From the NCBI GenBank assembly GCA_009785395.1, contig WQWK01000027.1, forward strand, positions 1-13,390: a stretch of 13,390 nt of DNA, in the 5' to 3' direction. This DNA is from Conexibacteraceae bacterium (GTDB lineage: Bacteria > Actinomycetota > Thermoleophilia > Solirubrobacterales > Solirubrobacteraceae). This document shows, piece after piece, positions 5,015 to 12,054 of the stretch (positions are counted from its first letter, which is position 1; every line of letters begins with the position of its first letter). Both the position numbers and the translations under genes were made by a program. Under the pieces are notes generated by a model. It saw nothing but the letters and a program-made list of their open reading frames with translations, had not been told where the DNA came from and made no database searches.

Positions 5015-8000
5015 TGCCGTGAGGACGCAGACGACGCCGAGGCTGTCTGCACCACCGGCAGCTCGACCCCGGCCTGCGGCGCATGCAACTGCTCGACCAG
5101 CTCCGCGGCCCGCGCCCGCATGCGCTCCACGTTGGCGAGCTTGATCTGCTCGTACCCGCGCACGATGTCCGGGAGCTGGATGATCTGGGTCACCACGGCC
5201 GCGGTCGACGGGGTCAGACCGGCCGCCGCCTCGCGCACAAGCTCGCGGTACTCGCCGACCAGCGCACGCTCCGTGCGGCGCACCTCGGTGCGCCCGAAGG
5301 GGTCAAGGGCGCTTCCGCGGAAGCGCCGGCCGGCGCGCAGCGTCCGGAACAGCGGCACCGCCGAGCGCCCCAGCGCCAGCTTGCGCTTCATGCCGAGCGC
5401 GCGCAGCACCGGCGGGTGCAGCAGCACCTTGACATCCGCGTCCGCACCGAACTCGGCGGTGAGGCGCGCCCGCTCGACGGTATCGAGGTGCAGGCGCGCG
5501 ACCTCGTACTCGTCCTTGTAGGCCATCAGCTTGAACAGGCCGTCCGCATAGGACTCCGCCAGCCCGACACCGCCGGCGCCCAGCCGCTCCTGCAGAGCTC
5601 CGGCGACCGCCTGCACATCGTCGACATACCGCCTCGCGTAGGCGGCGTCCTGGTAGGCGGTCAGCTCCGCCTCGTAGCGGGAGATCCGGTCCGCGAGGGT
5701 TGCCACCGGGGCCAGGGGCAGAGCGGCCGCCGCCACGCCGGCCGGGGCCACTTCGGCGGCGGGCCCGGGCTCGCTGCCCCGCACCAGGTCGGGCAGCAGG
5801 TCCGGCCGCGCGATCGCCGCCCGCCCCCACCGGAAGGCGGCGACGTTCGCCTCCACCGACGTCCCGTTCAGCTCGATCGCGCGCTCGATCGCGTCCGCGC
5901 GCAGCGGCAGGCAGCCGTGCTGGAAGGCGGCGCCGATCAGCAGCATGTTCGCCTGCAGGTGGCTGCCGCACAGCTGCTCGGCGAGCGACTCTGCCGCCAG
6001 GACGACCAGCTCGTCGCCGCGCGTGAGCCGCTGTACCCGCCGCACCAGGCGCTCCGGATCGGCCGCGAGCACACCGGGGTCGAGCACCATTGACGCCGTC
6101 GGGGTCACGTCCGCGTTCAGCACGGCGACGGTCCTGTTGTTGCCCAGCACCGCCACCGTCGCCGGCGTCACCGCGCCGAGTAGATCGAACCCGAGCAGCA
6201 CGTCGGCACCGCTGCGGCTGGCGCGGACCTGGCCCTCGATGGAAGCGGAGCCGATCCGCAGGTCCGAGACGACCGGCCCGCCCTTCTGCGCGAGCCCGGT
6301 CTGATCGAGCCCCGCCGCGGACAAACCCTGCAGGTGGGCGGCCATGGCGAGGATCGCGGCGGCCGTGACCACGCCGGTCCCGCCGACGCCCGGCATCCGG
6401 ATCAGCGCGTCCTCGGGGACGCGCAGCACCGGGTCCGCCAGGTCCGTGGGCGGCGACGGGACGACGTGGTCATGGCGGCCTGCGCCGCCGGCGCGCGCGC
6501 CTGTGGCGTCAGCGCCAGGCTTGACGACGACAAACGAGGGGCAGTCACCCTTCACGCAGCTCATGTCCAGGTTGCACGAGCTCTGGTGGATCCTGGTCTT
6601 GCGCCCGAGCTCGGTCTGCACGGGCTGCACCGACAGGCACGACGACTGCTCGCCGCAATCACCGCAGCCCTCGCACACGCGCTCGTTGATCCAGACGCGC
6701 TCGGCCGGTGTCTCCAGCAGCCCGCGCTTGCGCATGCGCCGCTTCTCCGTGGCGCAGCGGTCGTCATGGATCAGCACGGTCACGCCCCGCACAGCAGCCA
6801 GCTCCGACTGCACCGCTGCGAGCTCGTCGCGGTGTCGCACCGAAGCGACCGCGGCCAGCGCAACCCCGCGGTAGCGCTCGGGTTCGGGCGTGGTGATCAC
6901 GATCCGGGCGACGCCCTCGGTCGCGAGCTCGTCGACCAGCAGCGGCACCGACAGCTTGCCGACAGCCTGCTGGCCACCGGTCATCGCGACCGCGTCGTTG
7001 TACAGGAGCCGGTAGGTGATATTCACCCCTGCCGCGACCGCCGCCCTCACAGCCAGCGACCCGGAATGGTGGTAGGTCCCGTCGCCGATGTTCTGGGTGA
7101 AGTGCTTGGCCCCGGCGCCCGAAAACGGCTCCAGCCCGATCCACTGGGCGCCCTCGCCGCCCATCTGCGGCATTCCCAGCAGGTGGCCGCGGTGGCCGTC
7201 GTGCTCGAGCGCGACCATCGTGTGGCAGCCGATGCCGACGCCGACGAGATCCTCCGGGCCGCTCCGGGTCGAGGTGTTGTGCGGGCAGCCCGAGCAGAAG
7301 TAGGGGGTGCGCCGCGGATCCGCCGCCGCAGCGCCGCCGAGCTCGGCCGCGAGCCGGTCGAGCGGGTGCGCGTCGTCCCACAGCGCAGCGTGCAGCCGGT
7401 CGATGAGCGCCACCGGCAGGCCCTCCTCGGGCAGCACCCGCGCGAGCGCGGTGGCGACGTCATCAGCGCTCACGGCCCCGTTTACCGGCAGCAGCTCGCG
7501 CCCTTCACGGTCCTGCTTGCCCAGCACCCAGGGCGCGTCCGGAACCCGGTACAGCGCCTCCTTCAGAAGCGACTCGACGAATGGCAGCTTGTCCTCGACG
7601 ACCAGCACGCTCTCGAGCCCTGACACGAACTCGCGGAGCTGCTCGGCATCGAGCGGCCACGGCATCGAGATCTGCACGAGCCGCAGGCCGAGCGCCTCCC
7701 AGTCCTCGCGACCAAGGCCCAGATCACTGAGCGCCCGCAGCACCGCCTGATGGCCGATCCCGGTGGCGACCACGCCGACCCGAGGACGCCGCGGCTCGAA
7801 CCACACGTGATTGAGCCCGGCCTCGGCGCCGTAGGCGAGCGCGCGCTGGAGCCGTGGCCCGAACAGGTCGCGCTCAGCCTCGAGGTTGGTCGGGCTCAGC
7901 AGCACCGGCGGCGCATGCAGCTCCCGGGTTGCGAGCGACGGAATCGCATCCAGAGCGGCACCGGCCTCCGCCATACCCGACGAGTCCGCGAGGTCGCTGA

Positions 8001-8616
8001 CGATCTTCAGCCCCGTCCAGAGCCCTGAGAACCGCGAGAGCGCGACGGCGTGCAACCCCAGCCCGAGGATCTCAGCGATCGTGCCCGGCGCCAGCAGCGG
8101 CATCACCAGTGAGCGGCAGGCCGGCTCGCAACCGCTCGGGAGCGTCGAGGACTTGGCGGCCGGGTCGTCCCCGATCAGGGCGACGGCACCGCCCAGCGGG
8201 GCGGTGCCGGAGAAATTCGCGTGGCGGATCGCGTCCGACGCGCGATCGAGGCCCGGGGACTTCCCGTACCAGAAGCCCGTCACGCCCTGCATGGTCGCGT
8301 CCGGCAGCTCGCCCAGCAGCTGTGTGCCGCCGACCGCCGTGGCCGCGAGCTCCTCGTTCAGGCCCGGGCGGAAGACGATCCCGGCCGGCTCGGTGTGGCG
8401 CGCTGCGCGTCCCAGCTCGATGTCGAGGCCGCCGAGCGGCGAGCCGGGATAGCCGCTCACGAACACGCCGGTGTCGAGACCACGGCGCGTGTCGAGCCGC
8501 CGCTGGTCGAGCATCAGGCGCACGAGCGCCTGCATCCCGCTGAGCAGGATCGGCCCGGACTCGGCGCCGTAATGGTCGTCGAGCGCGAGTTGGCGAAGGG
8601 GGGCGACGGTACTCAT
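5011..8616 (-). CDS. Indolepyruvate:ferredoxin oxidoreductase, fused alpha-beta type
   Basis: A 1201-residue fused enzyme that oxidatively decarboxylates aryl- or acyl-pyruvates to the CoA thioester, passing electrons to ferredoxin. An N-terminal pyruvate-oxidoreductase domain has SGYPGSPLGGLD near 53-64. A thiamine-diphosphate module has CSGCPHNTSTR near 440 and GDGTYHHSG near 508, followed some 25 residues later by LLYNDAVAMTGGQ. The [4Fe-4S] segment has CEGCGDCGEQSSC near 646 and SSCNLDMSCVKGDCPSF near 677-692. The IorB-like gamma domain opens with RMPGVGGTGVV near 738. A C-terminal region (about 950-1190) matches the DUF6537-type tail of fused forms. Length is typical of the single-chain class. 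The ATG (8616-8614) overlaps the upstream dehydrogenase stop as ATGA, so the pair is translationally coupled. Substrate is not fixed by sequence: indole-, phenyl- or 4-hydroxyphenyl-pyruvate are candidates, and branched-chain oxo acids cannot be excluded. No dedicated ferredoxin gene is adjacent. Confidence 0.94.
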   Translation of the reverse strand: MSTVAPLRQLALDDHYGAESGPILLSGMQALVRLMLDQRRLDTRRGLDTGVFVSGYPGSPLGGLDIELGRAARHTEPAGIVFRPGLNEELAATAVGGTQLLGELPDATMQGVTGFWYGKSPGLDRASDAIRHANFSGTAPLGGAVALIGDDPAAKSSTLPSGCEPACRSLVMPLLAPGTIAEILGLGLHAVALSRFSGLWTGLKIVSDLADSSGMAEAGAALDAIPSLATRELHAPPVLLSPTNLEAERDLFGPRLQRALAYGAEAGLNHVWFEPRRPRVGVVATGIGHQAVLRALSDLGLGREDWEALGLRLVQISMPWPLDAEQLREFVSGLESVLVVEDKLPFVESLLKEALYRVPDAPWVLGKQDREGRELLPVNGAVSADDVATALARVLPEEGLPVALIDRLHAALWDDAHPLDRLAAELGGAAAADPRRTPYFCSGCPHNTSTRSGPEDLVGVGIGCHTMVALEHDGHRGHLLGMPQMGGEGAQWIGLEPFSGAGAKHFTQNIGDGTYHHSGSLAVRAAVAAGVNITYRLLYNDAVAMTGGQQAVGKLSVPLLVDELATEGVARIVITTPEPERYRGVALAAVASVRHRDELAAVQSELAAVRGVTVLIHDDRCATEKRRMRKRGLLETPAERVWINERVCEGCGDCGEQSSCLSVQPVQTELGRKTRIHQSSCNLDMSCVKGDCPSFVVVKPGADATGARAGGAGRHDHVVPSPPTDLADPVLRVPEDALIRMPGVGGTGVVTAAAILAMAAHLQGLSAAGLDQTGLAQKGGPVVSDLRIGSASIEGQVRASRSGADVLLGFDLLGAVTPATVAVLGNNRTVAVLNADVTPTASMVLDPGVLAADPERLVRRVQRLTRGDELVVLAAESLAEQLCGSHLQANMLLIGAAFQHGCLPLRADAIERAIELNGTSVEANVAAFRWGRAAIARPDLLPDLVRGSEPGPAAEVAPAGVAAAALPLAPVATLADRISRYEAELTAYQDAAYARRYVDDVQAVAGALQERLGAGGVGLAESYADGLFKLMAYKDEYEVARLHLDTVERARLTAEFGADADVKVLLHPPVLRALGMKRKLALGRSAVPLFRTLRAGRRFRGSALDPFGRTEVRRTERALVGEYRELVREAAAGLTPSTAAVVTQIIQLPDIVRGYEQIKLANVERMRARAAELVEQLHAPQAGVELPVVQTASASSASSRH

Positions 8617-9728
8617 GCGGCGTGCTGAAGCGCCCGCTCGTGGGTTTCGCTTCGGCGCGCTGCGCCGCTGCTACGCGCGCCGTCCGAAGCGCCCCGGGCG
8701 CCGTCCAGGATGCTACGCACCCGCTCGGTCGCGACCTCGAGCGGCGTCCGGCCCGTGTCCGCGGCGACCGCGAGGATCTCGCGGCTGCGCTCGCCGATCG
8801 CCTGCACGTCCGCGCGCAGGCGGTCCTGGGAGTGGCCGGCGCGCAGGCTGTGGATGTGGATCACGCCGCCGGCGTTGGCCACGAAGTCGGGCACGTAGGT
8901 GATCCCGCGCGCCGCCAGCAGCGCGGCGCAGCCCGCATCCGAGAGCGTGTCGTTGGCGGCCCCGGCGATCATCCGGCACTGCATGCGGCGCGCGGTCGCG
9001 GGGGTCACCACCTTCGCGACCGAGCAGGGCGCGAACAGGTCACACGGGGTGTCGAGCACGTCACCGGCGGAAACGGTGCTGCCTGCGACCTCGGCGGCGA
9101 CCGCCGCTGCGCGCCGCTTGTCGATGTCGGAGACCACGACCTGGGCGCCGTCGGCGGCGAGGTCGCGGGCCAGGTCGGCGCCGACATGCCCGGCGCCCTG
9201 GATCAGCACGCGGATGCGGCTCAGGTCCTGGTCGCCGTCGACGTGCGCTACGGCGGCGCGGGCGGCGGCGGCCACGCCCAGCGCGGTCCAGGGCGAAGGG
9301 TCCTCGTCGTTGCAGGAGACCTCGGCGCCGCCGTCGGCCATCGCCTGGAGGTCGGTGGGTGTCGTGCCCATGTCGACGCCGGGAAGATAGGCGCCGCCGG
9401 TGCGCCGCACGAACTCGCCGAAGCGCTGCATCAGCGCCAGCCGGTCGGTGTCGTGCGAGGGCGCCAGGATGACCGATTTGGCGCCTCCGTAGGGCAGCCC
9501 CGCGAGCGCGTTCTTGAGGGTCATCGACGCTGCGAGCCGCTGGGCCTCGACGATCGCCGCCGCGTCGCTCGGGTAGCTGCCGAAGCGCACGCCGCCCAGT
9601 CCGGGGCCCAGCGTCGTGTCGTCGATCGCGATCGCGGCGCGCAGCCCGCGGGCGTCGTCGTGGCACAGCACCAGCTGTTCGCTCTGCCAGGCGTCGCCTG
9701 AGTCCCCTTCCCAGTACCCCGTTTCCAT
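8613..9728 (-). CDS. Glu/Leu/Phe/Val-type amino-acid dehydrogenase
   Basis: A 371-residue NAD(P)-dependent dehydrogenase that reversibly deaminates an L-amino acid to its 2-oxo acid and ammonium. The ATG at 9728 has GGAGGAGG 8 nt upstream, which excludes the start 22 codons further up. Residues visible: LGGVRFG (44-50), substrate-site Lys72 in MTLKNALAG, catalytic Lys84 in LPYGGAKSVI, Asp119 in PGVDMGTT, and the Rossmann loop GAGHVGADLA (178-187) ending in VVVSDID. The acid at 201 suggests NAD rather than NADP. IAGAANDTL and VPDFVANAGGVIHI are the conserved C-terminal segments. Length fits leucine/phenylalanine dehydrogenases better than glutamate dehydrogenase. The last 30 residues are Ala/Arg/Ser-rich and outside the fold. 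It is first gene of the operon with the oxidoreductase, whose substrate it would make; it is divergent from an Lrp regulator. Confidence 0.92.
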   Translation of the reverse strand: METGYWEGDSGDAWQSEQLVLCHDDARGLRAAIAIDDTTLGPGLGGVRFGSYPSDAAAIVEAQRLAASMTLKNALAGLPYGGAKSVILAPSHDTDRLALMQRFGEFVRRTGGAYLPGVDMGTTPTDLQAMADGGAEVSCNDEDPSPWTALGVAAAARAAVAHVDGDQDLSRIRVLIQGAGHVGADLARDLAADGAQVVVSDIDKRRAAAVAAEVAGSTVSAGDVLDTPCDLFAPCSVAKVVTPATARRMQCRMIAGAANDTLSDAGCAALLAARGITYVPDFVANAGGVIHIHSLRAGHSQDRLRADVQAIGERSREILAVAADTGRTPLEVATERVRSILDGARGASDGARSSGAARRSETHERALQHAA

Positions 9729-9901
9729 CGCCCGTGCCTCCTCCGTCGTAGTGCGCACACGCTTAACAGAAGTGCGGTGCGGCAACAGACGCAACTAGTT
9801 CGCAGTGTTCGAGCGATGGACGCAACTTTCGCGCGTTTTGGGGTGCATACGCGACAAATTACGCGCGCGGGGCGCAATGGATCGGGCTATCGTTTCCGGC
9901 G
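9729..9901. promoter_or_regulatory. Divergent control region, dehydrogenase operon / lrp, with phased operator-like sites
   Basis: Operator-like elements recur at about 31-bp centre-to-centre spacing: CACGCTTAACAGAAGTG (9758-9774), CGCAACTAGTTCGC (9790-9803), CGCAACTTTCGCGC (9821-9834) and CGACAAATTACGCG (9852-9865). The nonamer GACGCAACT is exact at 9788 and 9819. An AT core flanked by CG-rich half sites, repeated every three helical turns, is how Lrp/AsnC octamers typically engage DNA. TATCGT at 9888-9893 is a plausible -10 for lrp, 8 nt before its ATG. GGAGGAGG at 9744-9737 is the dehydrogenase ribosome site. The fourth and first sites are the weakest matches. Confidence 0.55.
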
Positions 9902-10345
9902 ATGCCGGGAAACGTCCAGCTCGATGAGATCGACCAGCAGATCATCGACCTGCTGCGCGACGACGCCCGCCGCACGCTCACCGACATCGCGCAGCGCGTG
10001 AACCTCTCGCCGGCGCCGGTCAAACGCCGCATCGACCGGCTCGAGCAGGCCGGTGTGATCACCGGGTATACGGTTACGCTCGACCACGCGCTGATCGGGC
10101 CCACGATCGAGGCCTTCACCGAGCTGCGGTTCGCAGGCGACGCCGACATCGACGAGATCCTCGGCGCGGTCGAGAGCATCCCGGAGATCCGCGAGGTGTT
10201 CACGATGGCCGGCGACCCGGACGCGCTGCTGCGGATCCGCGTCAACGACATGGAGCACCTGAAGGCGGTCGTCAATCAGCTGCGACGTACGGGTCGCGTG
10301 ACCGGGACGAAGACGCTGATGGTGCTTGAGCGCTGGGCACGCTGA
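9902..10345 (+). CDS. Lrp/AsnC family transcriptional regulator
   Basis: A 147-residue, full-length family member. The N-terminal winged HTH is LDEIDQQIIDLLRDDARRTL with DIAQRVNLSPAPVKRRIDRL as helix-turn-helix (28-47) and the wing GVITGYTVTLD (51-61). The RAM effector domain covers about 68-145; REVFTMAGDPDALLRIRV (97-114) is the turn that usually contributes to amino-acid binding, and the C-terminus is the typical RTGRVTGTKTLMVLERW. There is no Shine-Dalgarno, and TATCGT sits 8 nt before the ATG, so the mRNA may be leaderless. It is transcribed away from the dehydrogenase-oxidoreductase operon, which it probably controls in response to an amino acid, most likely with autoregulation. Its last 74 bases overlap the 3' end of amtB on the other strand, so an influence on ammonium uptake is also possible. 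Confidence 0.95.
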   Translation: MPGNVQLDEIDQQIIDLLRDDARRTLTDIAQRVNLSPAPVKRRIDRLEQAGVITGYTVTLDHALIGPTIEAFTELRFAGDADIDEILGAVESIPEIREVFTMAGDPDALLRIRVNDMEHLKAVVNQLRRTGRVTGTKTLMVLERWAR

Positions 10346-11597
10346 GCTCCTCGCGCAGGAGGATCGCGCCCTCCCCGGTGTTGTAGGCCTCCTCGCCGTG
10401 CTGGACGACGTCCATCCCGAGCGGCTCGCCGTGCTCGGCGACGCGCAGCGGGATCACCAGGCCGATGAGCTTCAGCAGCCCGAAGGTCGCGGCGAACGCG
10501 TACGCCGGCGCGGCCAGCGCGGCGACCGCCTGCCAGCCCAGCAGCGACGGGTGGCCGAACAGCGCGCCGTTGGCGACGCCGTTCCAGGAGTGCTGGGCGA
10601 ACAGGCCGATGAAGAGGATGCCGGTCAGCCCGCCGAGCCCGTGGGCGCCGAGCACGTCGAGCGACTCGTCCAGAGACGTGCGCGGGCGCCACTGGATCAC
10701 CGCGTAGCTGGGCAGCGCCGCGAGCGCCCCGAGCAGCAGCGCCGCGCCCGGGCTCACGAAGCCCGCGGCCGGCGTGATGCCGACGCAGCCGACGACGATC
10801 GCGGTGGCCGCGCCGATCGCCGTCGGACGCCCGTTGAGGCGCGCCTCGATGGCCATCCACACCACCAGCGTCGCTGCCGGCGCCAGCAGCGTGTTGGTGA
10901 ACGCCAGGGCGGTCGTGTGGTTGATCCCCAACGCCGAGCCGGCGTTGAAGCCGAACCAGCCGAACCACAGCAGCCCGGCGCCCAGCAGCACGTAGACGAC
11001 GTTGTGGGGGAGCAGCGCCTGGCGGCCGTAGTCGCGGCGCGCGCCCACGGCGAGGGCGGCGGCCAGCGCCGAGAAGCCCGATCCCATCTCGACCGGCACG
11101 CCGCCGGCGAAGTCCAGCACCCCGTGCTGAGCCAGCCAGCCTCCGCCCCAGACCCAGTGGGCCAGGACGGGGTAGACGAGCAGCGACCACAGCGCGATGA
11201 AGGCGATGAAGGCGGGGAAGCGGATCCGCTCGACGACCGCACCGGAGACCAGCGCCGCGGTGATGATCGCGAACGCGGCCTCGAAGCAGAAGTAGAGGAG
11301 CTGGGGGATATGCGTGCCGGGTTGGGCGCCGAGGCCGACGTGGCGCAGCAGCGCGAAGTGCAGCCCGCCGATGAACCCGTTCGAGCTGTGGGTGAATGCC
11401 AGGCTGTAGCCGGCCAGCGTCCATGTGATGGTCACCACGCCGAGCGCCGAGATGCTCATCATGAACGTGTTGAGGATGCTCTTGGCGCGCACCATGCCGC
11501 CGTAGAAGAGGCCCAGCGCCGGCGTCATCATCAGCACGAGCGCGGTGGCGATGAGCATCCAAGCGGTGTCGCCGGCGCTGATGCTGCCGGTGCTCAT
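10272..11597 (-). CDS. amtB: Ammonium transporter, Amt family, with Glu at the first twin-His position
   Basis: A 441-residue polytopic membrane protein (about 11 spans) that conducts ammonium/ammonia. MTPALGLFYGGMVR (24-37), FEAAFAIITAALVSGAVVERI (105-125), the WFGWFGFNAGSALGIN segment (211-226) and LGAHGLGGLTGILFIGLFA (316-334) are Amt hallmarks. The pore motif reads DFAGGVPVEMGSG: where E. coli AmtB has His168 in DFAGGTVVHINAG this protein has Glu170; the second His (His319) is kept. Such a His-to-Glu change is known in some fungal Mep proteins. The C-terminal tail from GEEAYNTGEG onward is about 40 residues and contains the usual docking region plus a Ser/Ala-rich extension that overlaps lrp. 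The ATG overlaps the glnK stop as ATGA, so transporter and regulator are made together. Confidence 0.95.
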   Translation of the reverse strand: MSTGSISAGDTAWMLIATALVLMMTPALGLFYGGMVRAKSILNTFMMSISALGVVTITWTLAGYSLAFTHSSNGFIGGLHFALLRHVGLGAQPGTHIPQLLYFCFEAAFAIITAALVSGAVVERIRFPAFIAFIALWSLLVYPVLAHWVWGGGWLAQHGVLDFAGGVPVEMGSGFSALAAALAVGARRDYGRQALLPHNVVYVLLGAGLLWFGWFGFNAGSALGINHTTALAFTNTLLAPAATLVVWMAIEARLNGRPTAIGAATAIVVGCVGITPAAGFVSPGAALLLGALAALPSYAVIQWRPRTSLDESLDVLGAHGLGGLTGILFIGLFAQHSWNGVANGALFGHPSLLGWQAVAALAAPAYAFAATFGLLKLIGLVIPLRVAEHGEPLGMDVVQHGEEAYNTGEGAILLREELSVPSAQAPSASSSRSRDPYVAAD

Positions 11598-11962
11598 GTT
11601 TCGGGGGTCCGCTCGGTCACGGGTGTGACCGCCTCGACGTCGGTCTCTCCGGTGCGGATCCGCACCGCGCGGTCGAGGTCGACGACGAAGATCTTGCCGT
11701 CACCGACCTCGCCGGTGCGGGCGCCTGCGGCGAGCGCGTCGATCGTCGCGTCCACGAAGCTGTCGGAGACCGCGATCTCGAACCGGACCTTCTCCGACAG
11801 GCCCACCTTGACGGTGGTGCCGCGGTAGGTCTCGACCTTCTCGGTCTCGCCGCCGTGGCCCTGCACGCGACTCATGGAGATGCCCGTGACGTCGGCCCGG
11901 TAGAGCGCCTCGAGGACATCGTTCGCCTTCTCCGGGCGCACGATTCCGATCACGAGCTTCAT
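11594..11962 (-). CDS. glnK: PII nitrogen-regulatory protein with non-canonical T-loop
   Basis: A 122-residue PII protein that normally reads ATP/ADP and 2-oxoglutarate and plugs AmtB. Numbering matches E. coli GlnB without gaps: Gly35, Gly37, Tyr46-Arg47-Gly48, Lys58, TGEVGDGKIF at 83-92 and Arg101/Arg103 are all present. Three T-loop positions differ: Arg38 is Gly, Gln39 is Glu and Tyr51 is Val. Gln39 normally helps hold Mg-ATP-2-oxoglutarate, and Tyr51 is the uridylylation/adenylylation site, so this protein cannot be modified there and may sense the oxo acid differently. Arg47, the AmtB pore plug, is kept. It is the first gene of glnK-amtB. No glnD is adjacent. There is only a weak AAAAGG near the ATG, while TAGCCT lies 8 nt upstream, so the transcript may be leaderless. 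Confidence 0.94.
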   Translation of the reverse strand: MKLVIGIVRPEKANDVLEALYRADVTGISMSRVQGHGGETEKVETYRGTTVKVGLSEKVRFEIAVSDSFVDATIDALAAGARTGEVGDGKIFVVDLDRAVRIRTGETDVEAVTPVTERTPET

Positions 11963-11986
11963 GCCTTTTCAGGCTAGAGCGGGCTT

Positions 11987-12053
11987 GGCCAGATGGCCTT
12001 ATCCATTTGGATAACGAGCGGTGGGATCAGGTCAGACAGTTGGCCAGATGGCC
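11987..12053. promoter_or_regulatory. Three CCA-NN-TGG palindromic operator candidates upstream of glnK
   Basis: GGCCAGATGGCC at 11987-11998, TTATCCATTTGGATAA at 11999-12014 and GGCCAGATGGCC again at 12042-12053 (14-bp repeat TTGGCCAGATGGCC, exact). All share the core CCA-NN-TGG; centres are at 11992.5, 12006.5 and 12047.5, so the last two are 41 bp (about four turns) apart. The first copy would overlap the -35 zone of a promoter whose -10 is TAGCCT at 11976-11971 (minus strand). This is not the GlnR, TnrA, NtcA or NtrC consensus I know. Binding factor unknown. Confidence 0.6.
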
Positions 12054-12054
12054 A

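Noticed and set aside
5083..7623. Long plus-strand open frames (5083-6093, 6334-7623) opposite the oxidoreductase
   Set aside because: Arg/His/Pro-rich, low-complexity translations with no family motif; they mirror the minus-strand gene whose domains and Cys motifs are clear. High GC makes such shadows common.
8622..9701. 359-residue plus-strand frame opposite the dehydrogenase
   Set aside because: The minus strand carries intact catalytic Lys/Asp and Rossmann motifs; the plus frame has none and no ribosome site.
10326..11828. 500-residue plus-strand frame opposite amtB and glnK
   Set aside because: Composition is Glu/Arg/Ala/Gln-rich without domain signatures, whereas Amt and PII hallmarks are unambiguous on the minus strand.
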